Position numbers and translations under genes: made by a program. From an uncultured Haliea sp. (GTDB taxonomy: Bacteria; Pseudomonadota; Gammaproteobacteria; Pseudomonadales; Halieaceae), in contig CAJXUQ010000016.1 of NCBI GenBank assembly GCA_913061145.1, forward strand, positions 19,231 through 83,230: 64,000 nt of DNA, written 5' to 3'. Shown here in pieces: positions 14,093 through 22,222 of the stretch. Numbering within the stretch: the first letter of the stretch is position 1; the number at the start of each line of letters is the position of its first letter. The notes beneath the pieces were generated by a model. It searched no databases and was not told the DNA's origin. It saw only the letters and a program-made list of their open reading frames with translations.

Positions 14093-16129
14093 TCAGAAGG
14101 TATAGCGCAGTTTCACCCAGCCCTGGCGCCCGGGCTCATTGACACGCACCGCTTCGGGGTTGAACGGGTCCAGGTTGCCAGCGTTGACGTGGTAAGCGTA
14201 GGCGTGATCAAACAGGTTTTCGATACCGGCCTCCAGCAAGAGCTGGCCTGTCAGGTTCCAGTGGCCGTAGGCGTGCAGCACACCGAAGCCCGCGGTGGGT
14301 GAATCGACATCAACCGCGGGGTCGAAGTTATTCTGCCGGGACGCGGCAACCCACTCCAGGCCCAGAGCCCAGCCGCGTTGCTGGTAGTCCAGATTCAGTC
14401 GTGTCTCCAGTGGCGCGATCTGGGCGAGATCGCCGTTATCGCCATAGCCGCGTGTGTAGGCGATGCCCACACGCGCGCGCCAGCGCTCGTTGATCTGCAG
14501 GGCAGCATCCAGTTCGGAGCCGAACAGTGTGGCGTCGATGTTGCGATACAGGTCTGCGCTGCCCGCGGCGAAGCGTTCGATATAGTCGTCGACTTCGTTC
14601 ACAAACAGGCTCAGGTTCCAGTTCAGGCGCCCGCTGTCGTGCATGAGCCTGACGTCCATCTGTTGATGCACCTCGGCGTCCAGAGTTGGATTGCCCACCC
14701 AGAAATCGCCGTTTGCGCTGCGCGCGATCCACTGCTCCGAGCTGTCCGGCGTGCGCACGGAGCGGCTAAGGTTCACGCTCATCAGGTGCGCATCGTCCAG
14801 GCGGCGATCCCACCCCAGCACTGCGCTCACGCCGTGATCGTCGTTGCGGGTCTGGGTCGTCGCATAAAACTGCTCATACAGGCGAACCGGGGTTGCACTG
14901 CCCATCATGCCGGCGCTCAGCTCAGCCTCGCCCACCTCGGAGTCGAAGCGATCCACTCGCAGACCCAGCCGCCATGTATCTACGGCGCTGCTGCGGTAGT
15001 CGGCTTCTGCGAACAGGCCAGTCTGGCGCTGCTGCGCATCCGGCCACATGCGCGCCACCAGCATGTCATAGCTGCCGTCCTTGCCCATGTCCGTATACAG
15101 CTCGGCGCGGCGATCGTTGGCGCGATAGTCAACCCCGGTGCGCAGCTCCGCATCCGCCGACGACAGGGTAGCGAGCAATCGACCTCCCCAGGTGGTGGAG
15201 CTTGACGGCGCCGCGGCACCGTTGGGCATCATCGACCGGTTGCGCACGGTGTAGTTGTCCATCAGGTGGTCGACGTCGCTGAAGTAGGCAGTGAATTCCA
15301 GCGTATCGATAATACCCACGGACCGCTGTACCCACTTGGCACTGGTGCTGGCGGAATCGGCAAATACCGCATCCATGCCGTTGCCCGCATACCAGGCGTC
15401 GTCTTCACTGGCCTGCTCGTGGCTGATCTCGAGGTAGGTCTCGGGGGAGAGGTCGATACCCGCCACCAGCCCAGCGCTGGTTGACTCGAAGGCGGAGGCC
15501 ACGCGGTCTCCGTTGCCGTCTTCATAATTCCCGGATTCGCGGATTGCGCCGAACGCGCGTATGTAGCCCCGGTCATTGCCGATGGCGAAATCGCCACCCA
15601 GGCTGCCGAGGTCGGAGTTGCCGGTGTAACCGGTGGTCACTGAGCCGGTCATGCCGTCGCTGCCCAGTTCAGGGCGCAGGTGTTCGAAAATCAGGGTGCC
15701 GCCGCTGCCCCCTGCGCCGTAGATGACCGAGCGGTGTCCCTTGATCACTGATACGGAGTCGAAGCTGTCAACGCCCACATAGGTGCTGGGTGGGTCCATA
15801 CGGCCCGGGCAGGCGCCATAGCTGTAGGCGCCGTTGGCGATGACGTTGAGGTTACTCTGGCTCTGGCCGCGAATGATGGGGTCGAAGCCGCGGCCGCCCC
15901 GGCGCAGTGCGGTCATGCCGGTCACTGAACGCAACAGTTCGCCTGCGTCATGTGTGGGGCGCGTGATGGGTGCCTCGCTGAGCAGCGTGCTGCCGTCGGC
16001 GGGCTCGGCGCGCGCGGTGACCTCCACGAGTTCAATGGCGAGGTCGTGGCCCTGGGCGGGCGCGACCATCGTGACGCTTGCCAGCATGACAGCTGTTGCC
16101 AGCGCGTTCGGATTGCGGGTGAATCGCAT
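14093..16129 (-). CDS. TonB-dependent copper receptor (OprC/NosA type)
   Basis: A 678-residue outer-membrane receptor. The signal peptide (MRFTRNPNALATAVMLASVT) marks the start at 16129; upstream codons in the same frame are not needed. The plug domain shows LLRSVTGMTALRRGGRGFDPIIRGQSQSNLNVI and the diagnostic GACPGRMDPPSTYV, characteristic of OprC/NosA copper receptors. The 22-strand barrel ends in an aromatic residue (KLRYTF). NosA-type proteins load copper for enzymes such as nitrous oxide reductase, while OprC imports copper; which applies here is not visible. The gene is divergent from the monooxygenase gene with 159 bases between. Confidence 0.93.
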   Translation of the reverse strand: MRFTRNPNALATAVMLASVTMVAPAQGHDLAIELVEVTARAEPADGSTLLSEAPITRPTHDAGELLRSVTGMTALRRGGRGFDPIIRGQSQSNLNVIANGAYSYGACPGRMDPPSTYVGVDSFDSVSVIKGHRSVIYGAGGSGGTLIFEHLRPELGSDGMTGSVTTGYTGNSDLGSLGGDFAIGNDRGYIRAFGAIRESGNYEDGNGDRVASAFESTSAGLVAGIDLSPETYLEISHEQASEDDAWYAGNGMDAVFADSASTSAKWVQRSVGIIDTLEFTAYFSDVDHLMDNYTVRNRSMMPNGAAAPSSSTTWGGRLLATLSSADAELRTGVDYRANDRRAELYTDMGKDGSYDMLVARMWPDAQQRQTGLFAEADYRSSAVDTWRLGLRVDRFDSEVGEAELSAGMMGSATPVRLYEQFYATTQTRNDDHGVSAVLGWDRRLDDAHLMSVNLSRSVRTPDSSEQWIARSANGDFWVGNPTLDAEVHQQMDVRLMHDSGRLNWNLSLFVNEVDDYIERFAAGSADLYRNIDATLFGSELDAALQINERWRARVGIAYTRGYGDNGDLAQIAPLETRLNLDYQQRGWALGLEWVAASRQNNFDPAVDVDSPTAGFGVLHAYGHWNLTGQLLLEAGIENLFDHAYAYHVNAGNLDPFNPEAVRVNEPGRQGWVKLRYTF

Positions 16130-16288
16130 GAGCCAATATCCTGGTGACCAATTCAGGGGCGCTATTATAGAAACCGGCGCGAGCGGTGGTATGCGACATA
16201 TTGGCGCACCCCTCACCCAAATGAAGGAGGACAAGTCGCTGCGACCGAGGCATCATGGTCACTCGATTTATCCTCGGAGTGGCACCTC

Positions 16289-18247
16289 ATGGCGTTGCAG
16301 TCCACACCCGCTTTGCAGCCGATCACTGAAAGCCCGGAGGTCATAGCGGGGTACCTGAAGGAGCTCAATACCGCGGCACTGATCATGTCCGTCGTGCATA
16401 TGACGGGCGATACACGCTTGCTGCAGGAACTGCCTACGCCGCGTACGCTGGACGTGGTGGCTGCGGGCGCTGAGGCCGGTGAGGAACTGCTCGAGGGTGG
16501 ATATACGCCGGCTCAGGTAGCGGATCTGCACCAGCGGGCGCTGACGGCGATCGCCGACTGGCAGGCGCGCGGCTGTACCCTGGAACCGCTCACAGACACC
16601 ACCATCCAGGCGCTGTACCGCTTCATGTGTGGCGCAGACGTCGACCCTGAATACCTCGAGTTTATCGACGAAGAGGTCGCGATTGACGGTGTGGACCGGC
16701 GGGGGCTGCACTTCGACGATCCGGCACTGCAGGCGCGCGCGGCCGAGTTCCCTGTGGTTGTCATTGGTGCCGGTATGGGTGGTGTGCTTGCCGGTATCCG
16801 CCTGGCGGAGGCGGGGATTCCCTATACAATTATTGAAAAAAATCCGGGAGTCGGCGGCACCTGGTACGAAAATCGGTACCCCGGTTGTCGCGTCGATGTC
16901 CCGGGGCACAGTTACAGCTATTCGTTTGCGCCCAATCACGACTGGAGCAGCCACTTTCCGCTGGCGGATGAGATTCGCGCCTATTTCGACAACTGTGCCC
17001 GCCGCTTCGACGTGACACCCCATATCCGCTTCAGCACCGAAGTTGTGGCAGCGCACTACAACGACGAGACTGCTTGCTGGCAGGTGTATGTGCGGGACGC
17101 TCAGGGTAAGGAATCTGTGCTGCAGGCGCGTGCAGTGATCAGTGCGGTGGGCCAGCTGAACCGGCCTAAAATGCCGGATATCCCCGGCCTTTCCGAGTTC
17201 CAGGGCCCCGTCGTGCACTCGGGGGCGTGGCCGCAAGGCCTGGACCTCGCCGGCAAGCGCGTGGCGGTCATAGGCTCCGGCGCCAGCGCCTTCCAGATTA
17301 TCCCCGAGCTGGCAGCCACCGCGTCGCATCTGGTGGCTCTGCAACGCTCTCCAGTGTGGATGTTTCCCAACCCCGGGTACCATGCGGACGTGGGGCAGGG
17401 GCAGCGCTGGGCCCTGGAGAAGCTGCCGTATTATTCCAAGTGGTACCGGTTCTGGCTGTTCTACACCTCGGTTGAGGGTGTGTACAGCAAGACGCTGGTG
17501 GACCCGGAGTGGAACAGTACCCGTTCGGTGAGTGCGTCCAATGATGCCATGCGAGAGGCCCTGACGGCCTGGATCGAGTCCCAGATCCAGGACCCGGAAC
17601 TGCTGGCAAAGGTGCTGCCAACCTATCCCCCGTTTGGCAAGCGCATCCTGCAGGACAATGGCACTTACCTCGCGGCGCTGCAACGCGACAACGTCGACGT
17701 GGTACCCGACGGTATCCGCAGTGTGGATCGCGAGGGCATCGTCACTGAAGATGGTCGTCATCACGCGGTGGACGCCATCGTCTGTGCGACGGGCTTTCAC
17801 GCCGACCGCTTCCTGTTCCCCATGCAGTTCACAGGGCGCGGCGGGGTGCAGCTCAACGCCCAGTGGTCGGAGACCAATGGCCGCGCCTACCTGGGCATCA
17901 CGGTGCCCAATTTTCCGAACCTGTTCTGCATCTACGGGCCGAACACCAACCTCGTCGTGGCGGGCAGCATCGCACACAACGCCGAGTCCCAGGTGCACTA
18001 CATACTTGAGTGCATCCGCCTGCTGCTGGAGCGCGACCTGCGCAGCCTGGAGTGTCGTCAGGATGTGCACGACCGCTACAACGAGCGGGTTGACGCGGTG
18101 AACGCGGCAACCGCCTGGGGCTCACCGCTGGTCGATAACTGGTACAAGAACGCCGCCGGGCGGGTCACCGCCAACCTGCCGTTTCGCATTATCGACTACT
18201 GGAAGATGACCCGGCACGCCAATCCGGATGACTTTCTGCTGCGCTGA
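16289..18247 (+). CDS. FAD/NADPH Baeyer-Villiger-type monooxygenase (HAPMO-like)
   Basis: A 652-residue flavoenzyme that would insert oxygen next to a ketone using NADPH and O2. The N-terminal extension (about 1-150) is that of 4-hydroxyacetophenone monooxygenase-like members. The first Rossmann motif is VVVIGAGMGGVLAG (about 152-165), followed by GVGGTWYENRYPGCRVD. The Baeyer-Villiger fingerprint FQGPVVHSGAWP is complete, then the NADPH motif VAVIGSGASAFQ and the late ATG motif CATGFHAD. The substrate is unknown. It is followed 106 bases later by a luciferase-like oxidoreductase on the same strand, which suggests a small catabolic unit. Confidence 0.93.
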   Translation: MALQSTPALQPITESPEVIAGYLKELNTAALIMSVVHMTGDTRLLQELPTPRTLDVVAAGAEAGEELLEGGYTPAQVADLHQRALTAIADWQARGCTLEPLTDTTIQALYRFMCGADVDPEYLEFIDEEVAIDGVDRRGLHFDDPALQARAAEFPVVVIGAGMGGVLAGIRLAEAGIPYTIIEKNPGVGGTWYENRYPGCRVDVPGHSYSYSFAPNHDWSSHFPLADEIRAYFDNCARRFDVTPHIRFSTEVVAAHYNDETACWQVYVRDAQGKESVLQARAVISAVGQLNRPKMPDIPGLSEFQGPVVHSGAWPQGLDLAGKRVAVIGSGASAFQIIPELAATASHLVALQRSPVWMFPNPGYHADVGQGQRWALEKLPYYSKWYRFWLFYTSVEGVYSKTLVDPEWNSTRSVSASNDAMREALTAWIESQIQDPELLAKVLPTYPPFGKRILQDNGTYLAALQRDNVDVVPDGIRSVDREGIVTEDGRHHAVDAIVCATGFHADRFLFPMQFTGRGGVQLNAQWSETNGRAYLGITVPNFPNLFCIYGPNTNLVVAGSIAHNAESQVHYILECIRLLLERDLRSLECRQDVHDRYNERVDAVNAATAWGSPLVDNWYKNAAGRVTANLPFRIIDYWKMTRHANPDDFLLR

Positions 18248-18353
18248 GAAGGCTGTGCAGCCTGGCGGTGCTCCAGTACTCTATGGGGCGCAGGTGAAAT
18301 AATCTCGCGCCCGCCAACGGCGCAACAATAACCGAGAGGGAAGGAGAGTCCCC

Positions 18354-19217
18354 ATGCATCTGGGCTTCAGTTTTATGAACACCCCGCACGACCCGGACCC
18401 GCGCGATCTGGCGCGAGCGCTCGAGGAGCGGGGCTTTGAGTCGCTGTGGACCGGGGAGCACAGCCATATACCGGTGTCCCGCAAGACGCCTTACCCCGCA
18501 GGCGATGAGTTGCCCGAGGCGTACAAGCTGATGGGTGATCCCTACATCACGCTGATGGCGGCGGCGTCTGTGACATCCACGCTGAAGCTGGGGACAGGTA
18601 TCGCCCTGCTCATGGAGCGGGAACTGTTCTCCCAGGCCAAGACCATCGCCAGCCTTGACCGTTTGAGTGGAGGCCGGTTGATGATCGGTACCGGCGTCGG
18701 CTGGAACGAGGAAGAGTTCACCAATTGTACGCGGCAGCCGTGGGGTAAACGCTATGGCGTGATGCGGGAAACCGTCATGGCGACACGTGCGCTGTGGCGG
18801 GATGAAGAGCCCGAGTTTCACGGTGACTATATCGATTTCGACCCGGTGTGGTGCAACCCCAAGCCTGCGCAGGCGGGTGGTCCGCCGGTCATCTTTGGCG
18901 CCATGGGGCCGTTGGGTGTGAAACATGCGGCACAGTGGGCGGACGGATGGATGCCGGTGGACGTGGCGATGGGGGATGTGCAGGAGGGCTTGCGCGCCTT
19001 CCGTCAGCAGGTCGCCGAGAACGGCCGCAACCCGGATACTGTCCCGGTGACCTTGCAGACGCTGATTACCCCCGATCTGGATACCCTGAAGCGCTACCGC
19101 GACCTCGGTGTCGAGCGGGTTGTGATCGGGGTCGCGGTGGACATGTGGGACCAGCCCGAGAAGATCATGCCGATGATCGACAAGTTTGCCGGATTGATCC
19201 CGCAGATCAACGCCTGA
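18354..19217 (+). CDS. LLM-class (luciferase-like) flavin/F420 oxidoreductase
   Basis: A 287-residue TIM-barrel protein of the luciferase-like monooxygenase superfamily. Visible motifs: LARALEERGFESLWTGEHSHIPV near the N-terminus; TLKLGTGIALLMERELFSQAKTIASLDRLSGGR; IGTGVGWNEEEF; WADGWMPV. This pattern fits the F420-dependent TIGR03619-type subgroup, although members may use FMN, and the cofactor cannot be decided by eye. The length is normal. GGGAAGGAGAG before the ATG is a strong ribosome site. Downstream of a Baeyer-Villiger enzyme it may act on the same substrate class. It converges with the M20 hydrolase gene. Confidence 0.88.
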   Translation: MHLGFSFMNTPHDPDPRDLARALEERGFESLWTGEHSHIPVSRKTPYPAGDELPEAYKLMGDPYITLMAAASVTSTLKLGTGIALLMERELFSQAKTIASLDRLSGGRLMIGTGVGWNEEEFTNCTRQPWGKRYGVMRETVMATRALWRDEEPEFHGDYIDFDPVWCNPKPAQAGGPPVIFGAMGPLGVKHAAQWADGWMPVDVAMGDVQEGLRAFRQQVAENGRNPDTVPVTLQTLITPDLDTLKRYRDLGVERVVIGVAVDMWDQPEKIMPMIDKFAGLIPQINA

Positions 19218-19249
19218 CGCGGTGTCGCTGCGCCGGGCGTCGGTCTGTA

Positions 19250-20554
19250 TCAGAGGCCGCCGCGTCCCGCGTAGTCCATGGCGAAGCCCACCAGCGTGCG
19301 CACGCCGACAATCAGGGCGTCTTCCTGTGCGGTAAAGAACGGGGAGTGGTTGGAGGGGCGTTCGCTGCGCGGCACGCTGGGGTCGCCGGCGCCGAGCAGG
19401 ATGAACAGGCCGGGGATGTGTTCCTGGTAGTAGGAGAAGTCCTCGGCGCCGGTAATCAGGCTGCCTTCGAATACACGGTCCTCTCCCGCGGCGCGGACCA
19501 GGGTCGGCATCATCTGCCGCAGCAGCTGGGGATCATTGCCGGTCACCGGTGTCGAGTAGGTGACCTCCACCGTTGCGCTGGCACCGTTCGCCTCGGCGAT
19601 GGCGGTGACGGTGGCATCCAGGCGTTCCAGCAGCCGCTCGCGCTCGCCCCGGTCGAAGGTCCTGACCGTGCCCAGCATGGTCACCGCGTCGGGAATGATG
19701 TTGCCCCGTACACCACCCTGGATACTGCCGATGGTGAGCACGGCGGGCCCGCGTGTGATGTCAATGTGACGTCCCGGAATGCCCTGCAGGGCGCTCAGCA
19801 CCTGGCCCGCCACATAGATGGGGTCAACCCCCAGCCACGGCGATGAACCGTGGGTCTGGCGTCCGGTGATGGTGATTTCGATACTGTCCGCCGCCGCCAT
19901 GAAGCTGCCGCCGCGGTATACGAGAGAGCCGGAATCATCCGGCCAGACGTGCAGCCCGATAATGGCTTCCGGGGCATCTGGCCCTTCCAGTATGCCCTCC
20001 TTGACCATCAGCGCCGCCCCCCCTTCTTCGCCGGGTGGTGCGCCTTCCTCGGCGGGCTGGAAGATGAACTTGACTGTGCCGGCGAGCTCGTCGCGGTGCT
20101 GCGCCAGCACTTCAGCCGCGCCCATGAGCATGGCAACGTGGGCATCGTGGCCGCAGGCGTGCATCACGGGCACGTCCTTGCCCATGTACTCCCCGCGGGC
20201 AGCGGAAGCAAAGGGCAGACCGGTCTGCTCCAGCACGGGCAGTCCGTCCATGTCGGCGCGCAGTGCAATCACAGGTCCGGGTTTGCCGCCCTTCAGTGTG
20301 CCGACCACACCGGTGTGGGCTATCCCGGTTTCGACCGCATCGAATTTCAGCGCGCGCAGATGTGCCGCCACTTTCTCAGCGGTGCGGAACTCGCGGTTGG
20401 AGAGCTCCGGGTTCTGGTGCAGGTCGCGGCGCCACTCAATGACCCGCGGCTCAACTGCCGCGTAGGCGGCGTCCAGCTGCGCCCGGTCGGCGGCCTGTGC
20501 GACGCTTGCTGCGAGCAGCATCGCGGCCGCGAAAAAAGTGGATTTTGTGTGCAT
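19250..20554 (-). CDS. exported M20-family amidohydrolase (hippurate hydrolase type)
   Basis: A 434-residue metallopeptidase. A signal peptide (MHTKSTFFAAAMLLAASVAQAA) supports the start at 20554, preceded by GAGAGGAGA; the open frame continues upstream but lacks purpose. M20D hallmarks are RRDLHQNPELS, ALRADMDGLPV, HACGHDAHVAMLMGAA (metal ligands), IFQPAEEG (catalytic Glu pair), GLHVWP and GAEDFSYY near the C-terminus. These enzymes cleave N-acyl amino acids such as hippurate or indole conjugates. The secreted form should act in the periplasm. No transporter is adjacent. Confidence 0.94.
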   Translation of the reverse strand: MHTKSTFFAAAMLLAASVAQAADRAQLDAAYAAVEPRVIEWRRDLHQNPELSNREFRTAEKVAAHLRALKFDAVETGIAHTGVVGTLKGGKPGPVIALRADMDGLPVLEQTGLPFASAARGEYMGKDVPVMHACGHDAHVAMLMGAAEVLAQHRDELAGTVKFIFQPAEEGAPPGEEGGAALMVKEGILEGPDAPEAIIGLHVWPDDSGSLVYRGGSFMAAADSIEITITGRQTHGSSPWLGVDPIYVAGQVLSALQGIPGRHIDITRGPAVLTIGSIQGGVRGNIIPDAVTMLGTVRTFDRGERERLLERLDATVTAIAEANGASATVEVTYSTPVTGNDPQLLRQMMPTLVRAAGEDRVFEGSLITGAEDFSYYQEHIPGLFILLGAGDPSVPRSERPSNHSPFFTAQEDALIVGVRTLVGFAMDYAGRGGL

Positions 20555-20627
20555 GTGCGCGTCTCCTCTCAATGCCTGCACTGGAGTGTAGCCTGATGGC
20601 CCTCCGCGTTGAAGGAAGTGTGCCGAC

Positions 20628-20649
20628 AAAAAAGGGGGCGATTGCCCCC
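20628..20649 (-). terminator. rho-independent terminator of the His-rich gene
   Basis: On the minus strand GGGGGC-AATC-GCCCCC (20649 to 20634) is followed directly by six T (20633-20628). It lies 25 bases after the stop of the His-rich gene and 74 bases before the M20 start, so it separates the two. Confidence 0.9.
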
Positions 20650-20674
20650 AAGGTCTCCTGTTTCTTGCCAGCGC

Positions 20675-21025
20675 CTACCGGTGTGGTGCGTAGTGCGCAG
20701 GGTGTTCGTGGCGGTCGCGGCAGCTGGCGCCCTGATGTTCATGCATCAGGCCGTAGGTGAGCGCGGAGCCCAGCACAAACGCACCGACGGTGTAGCGGTG
20801 GTCGATGTCGTGGTGATGTCTGGCACCATACCAGGGCTGACGATAGTGCTTGTTTCGGTGCCAGCGCGCGGGAACCCGATACTGTGGATGCGCAGGATGC
20901 AGTGCCGCGGCATGACCCGCACTGTGGTAGTAGGTGATGACTCCGTGGCTGTGCGCGGGGCCCGCCGCGGCGGGGATAGCCGCCAACAGAGTGAAAAGTG
21001 CGGGAAGAACGAGGTGTTTGTACAT
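20675..21025 (-). CDS. secreted histidine-rich protein (116 aa)
   Basis: A signal peptide (MYKHLVLPALFTLLAAIPAAAG) leads to a short mature protein with about 20 His in 95 residues, for example HSHG, HHHDIDHRY and HEHPAHY. Near the C-terminal third a hydrophobic patch VGAFVLGSALTYG may be a membrane-contact or glycine-zipper segment. His clusters suggest binding of a transition metal such as Ni, Cu or Zn in the periplasm. No named family is recognised. It has its own terminator and is divergent from the PepSY / response regulator / kinase operon, with paired operator-like sites between, so it is a probable regulon target. Confidence 0.72.
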   Translation of the reverse strand: MYKHLVLPALFTLLAAIPAAAGPAHSHGVITYYHSAGHAAALHPAHPQYRVPARWHRNKHYRQPWYGARHHHDIDHRYTVGAFVLGSALTYGLMHEHQGASCRDRHEHPAHYAPHR

Positions 21026-21076
21026 ACTGTGACTCCAGGTTGCCGGTGTTACAGCTGCGATACTGCATGCCTGCGT

Positions 21077-21135
21077 CTGAACCACGCCTGAACGACGGTC
21101 GGCTCATTTGCGGTCCTCGTTCAGCGACGGTTCAG
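21077..21135. promoter_or_regulatory. two tandem OmpR-type operator pairs in opposite orientation
   Basis: CTGAAC occurs at 21077-21082 and 21088-21093, and its reverse complement GTTCAG at 21119-21124 and 21130-21135. Each pair has an 11-base period with a 5-base spacer, the geometry bound by dimers of PhoP, PmrA or QseB-like regulators. One pair faces each divergent transcript. The regulator encoded at 21539 is the obvious candidate ligand. Confidence 0.65.
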
Positions 21136-21274
21136 CTTGCAGTGGGTATGCTGGGTATTTCCCGGGAGTCGGCTGCGTCCCGCATGGCCTCTACCGCTGA
21201 GGGTGTGGCATCTGGCACACTCCTGCCTGTGGCGGCATGTCGCGGCCAGATTCGAATCGTGTGTGAGGACAGGT

Positions 21275-21535
21275 ATGGGTGATCGTTTGCGGGTTTTCCT
21301 GCTGCTGGTATGCCTGCTGGTAGTCGCTGGAGGCTGGAGCGCGTCCACGCCGGTGCTGGCGCAGCAGGCGGGTTCCGCCGCCCAGAAAAGCATCATGACC
21401 CCGCGCGAGGCGGCCGCCAAGGCCCGCGCGCAGCATGGTGGCAAGGTCCTGAATGTGTCTCGGCAGGGTAACGCCTACCGGGTGAAGCTGCTGCTCGATT
21501 CCGGTCGGGTCATCACTGTAACGGTCAAGGGCTGA
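21275..21535 (+). CDS. exported PepSY-like domain protein
   Basis: An 86-residue protein. The signal peptide (about 1-30, VFLLLVCLLVVAGGWSAST) ends near ALAQQ. The mature part MTPREAAAKARAQHGGKVLNVSRQG, then YRVKLLLDSGRVITVTV, is a single PepSY-like repeat. The ATG at 21275 is preceded by GAGGACAGG; longer frames upstream do not add a signal peptide. Small PepSY proteins often precede PhoPQ/QseBC-like pairs and may modulate the sensor. The next start is only four bases after the stop, so it is the first gene of a three-gene operon. Confidence 0.85.
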   Translation: MGDRLRVFLLLVCLLVVAGGWSASTPVLAQQAGSAAQKSIMTPREAAAKARAQHGGKVLNVSRQGNAYRVKLLLDSGRVITVTVKG

Positions 21536-21538
21536 GCC

Positions 21539-22222
21539 TTGCGCATGCTGGTGGTTGAAGATGATGTCCGTCTGCGACAACGGCTTGTCGGGCACTTCAG
21601 CGCGCTGGGCTGGGTGGTCGGCGAGGCCCCGGGGGGCAGTGAGGCGGACTATCTGGCTCGCGAATTGCCCTGTGACCTGGCCATCGTGGATCTCGGTTTA
21701 CCCGACGTGCCCGGCATCGAACTGATTGCGCGCTGGCGCGCCATGGGCCTTGCATTCCCAGTGCTCGTCCTCACCGCCAGGGCAGATTGGCAGGAGAAGG
21801 TGCAGGGGCTGGAGGCCGGTGCAGACGATTACGTCACCAAGCCGTTCTATCTGGAGGAGCTGGAGGCGCGCGTGAACGCCCTGCTGCGACGGGTGTCCGG
21901 TCGCATCACCGAGCGGGTTCACTATGGCGCCATCGCCATTGACTACAGTGCGCGCTCGGTAACTGTTGACGGCGCCGTGCTGGAACTGACGGCGTTTGAA
22001 TACAACACGCTTGCCTACCTGGCGCATCGCGCGGGTACGGTGGTCTCGAAAACAGAACTCACCGAACACCTCTATCAGCAGGAGCACGACCGCGACAGCA
22101 ATGTTATCGAGGTTTTTGTGGGCCGCCTGCGACGCAAGCTGGACCCGCAGGGCCACTTGCAGCCGATCGAAACGGTGCGTGGCGCCGGCTACCGCTTTGC
22201 GCTTGTGCCGGTGACCGAGTGA
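21539..22222 (+). CDS. OmpR/PhoP-family response regulator
   Basis: A 227-residue two-component regulator. The receiver domain (1-115) has the acidic pocket EDD, the phosphoacceptor Asp in LAIVDLGLPDVPG, Thr in VLVLTARADWQEKV and Lys in DDYVTKPF. The C-terminal winged helix (about 125-225) shows LTAFEYNTLAYLAHRAGTVVSK, then SNVIEVFVGRLRRKLD and RGAGYRFAL. The TTG at 21539 gives the standard start (MRMLVVEDD); an ATG two codons later is the alternative. It precedes the kinase with a 4-base GTGA overlap. The tandem 11-bp sites upstream are plausible autoregulatory targets. Confidence 0.95.
   Translation: MRMLVVEDDVRLRQRLVGHFSALGWVVGEAPGGSEADYLARELPCDLAIVDLGLPDVPGIELIARWRAMGLAFPVLVLTARADWQEKVQGLEAGADDYVTKPFYLEELEARVNALLRRVSGRITERVHYGAIAIDYSARSVTVDGAVLELTAFEYNTLAYLAHRAGTVVSKTELTEHLYQQEHDRDSNVIEVFVGRLRRKLDPQGHLQPIETVRGAGYRFALVPVTE

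Noticed and set aside
16268..18070. 600-codon open frame antisense to the monooxygenase gene
   Set aside because: It mirrors a strongly supported BVMO gene in high-GC DNA; its translation is low-complexity and shows no family motif.
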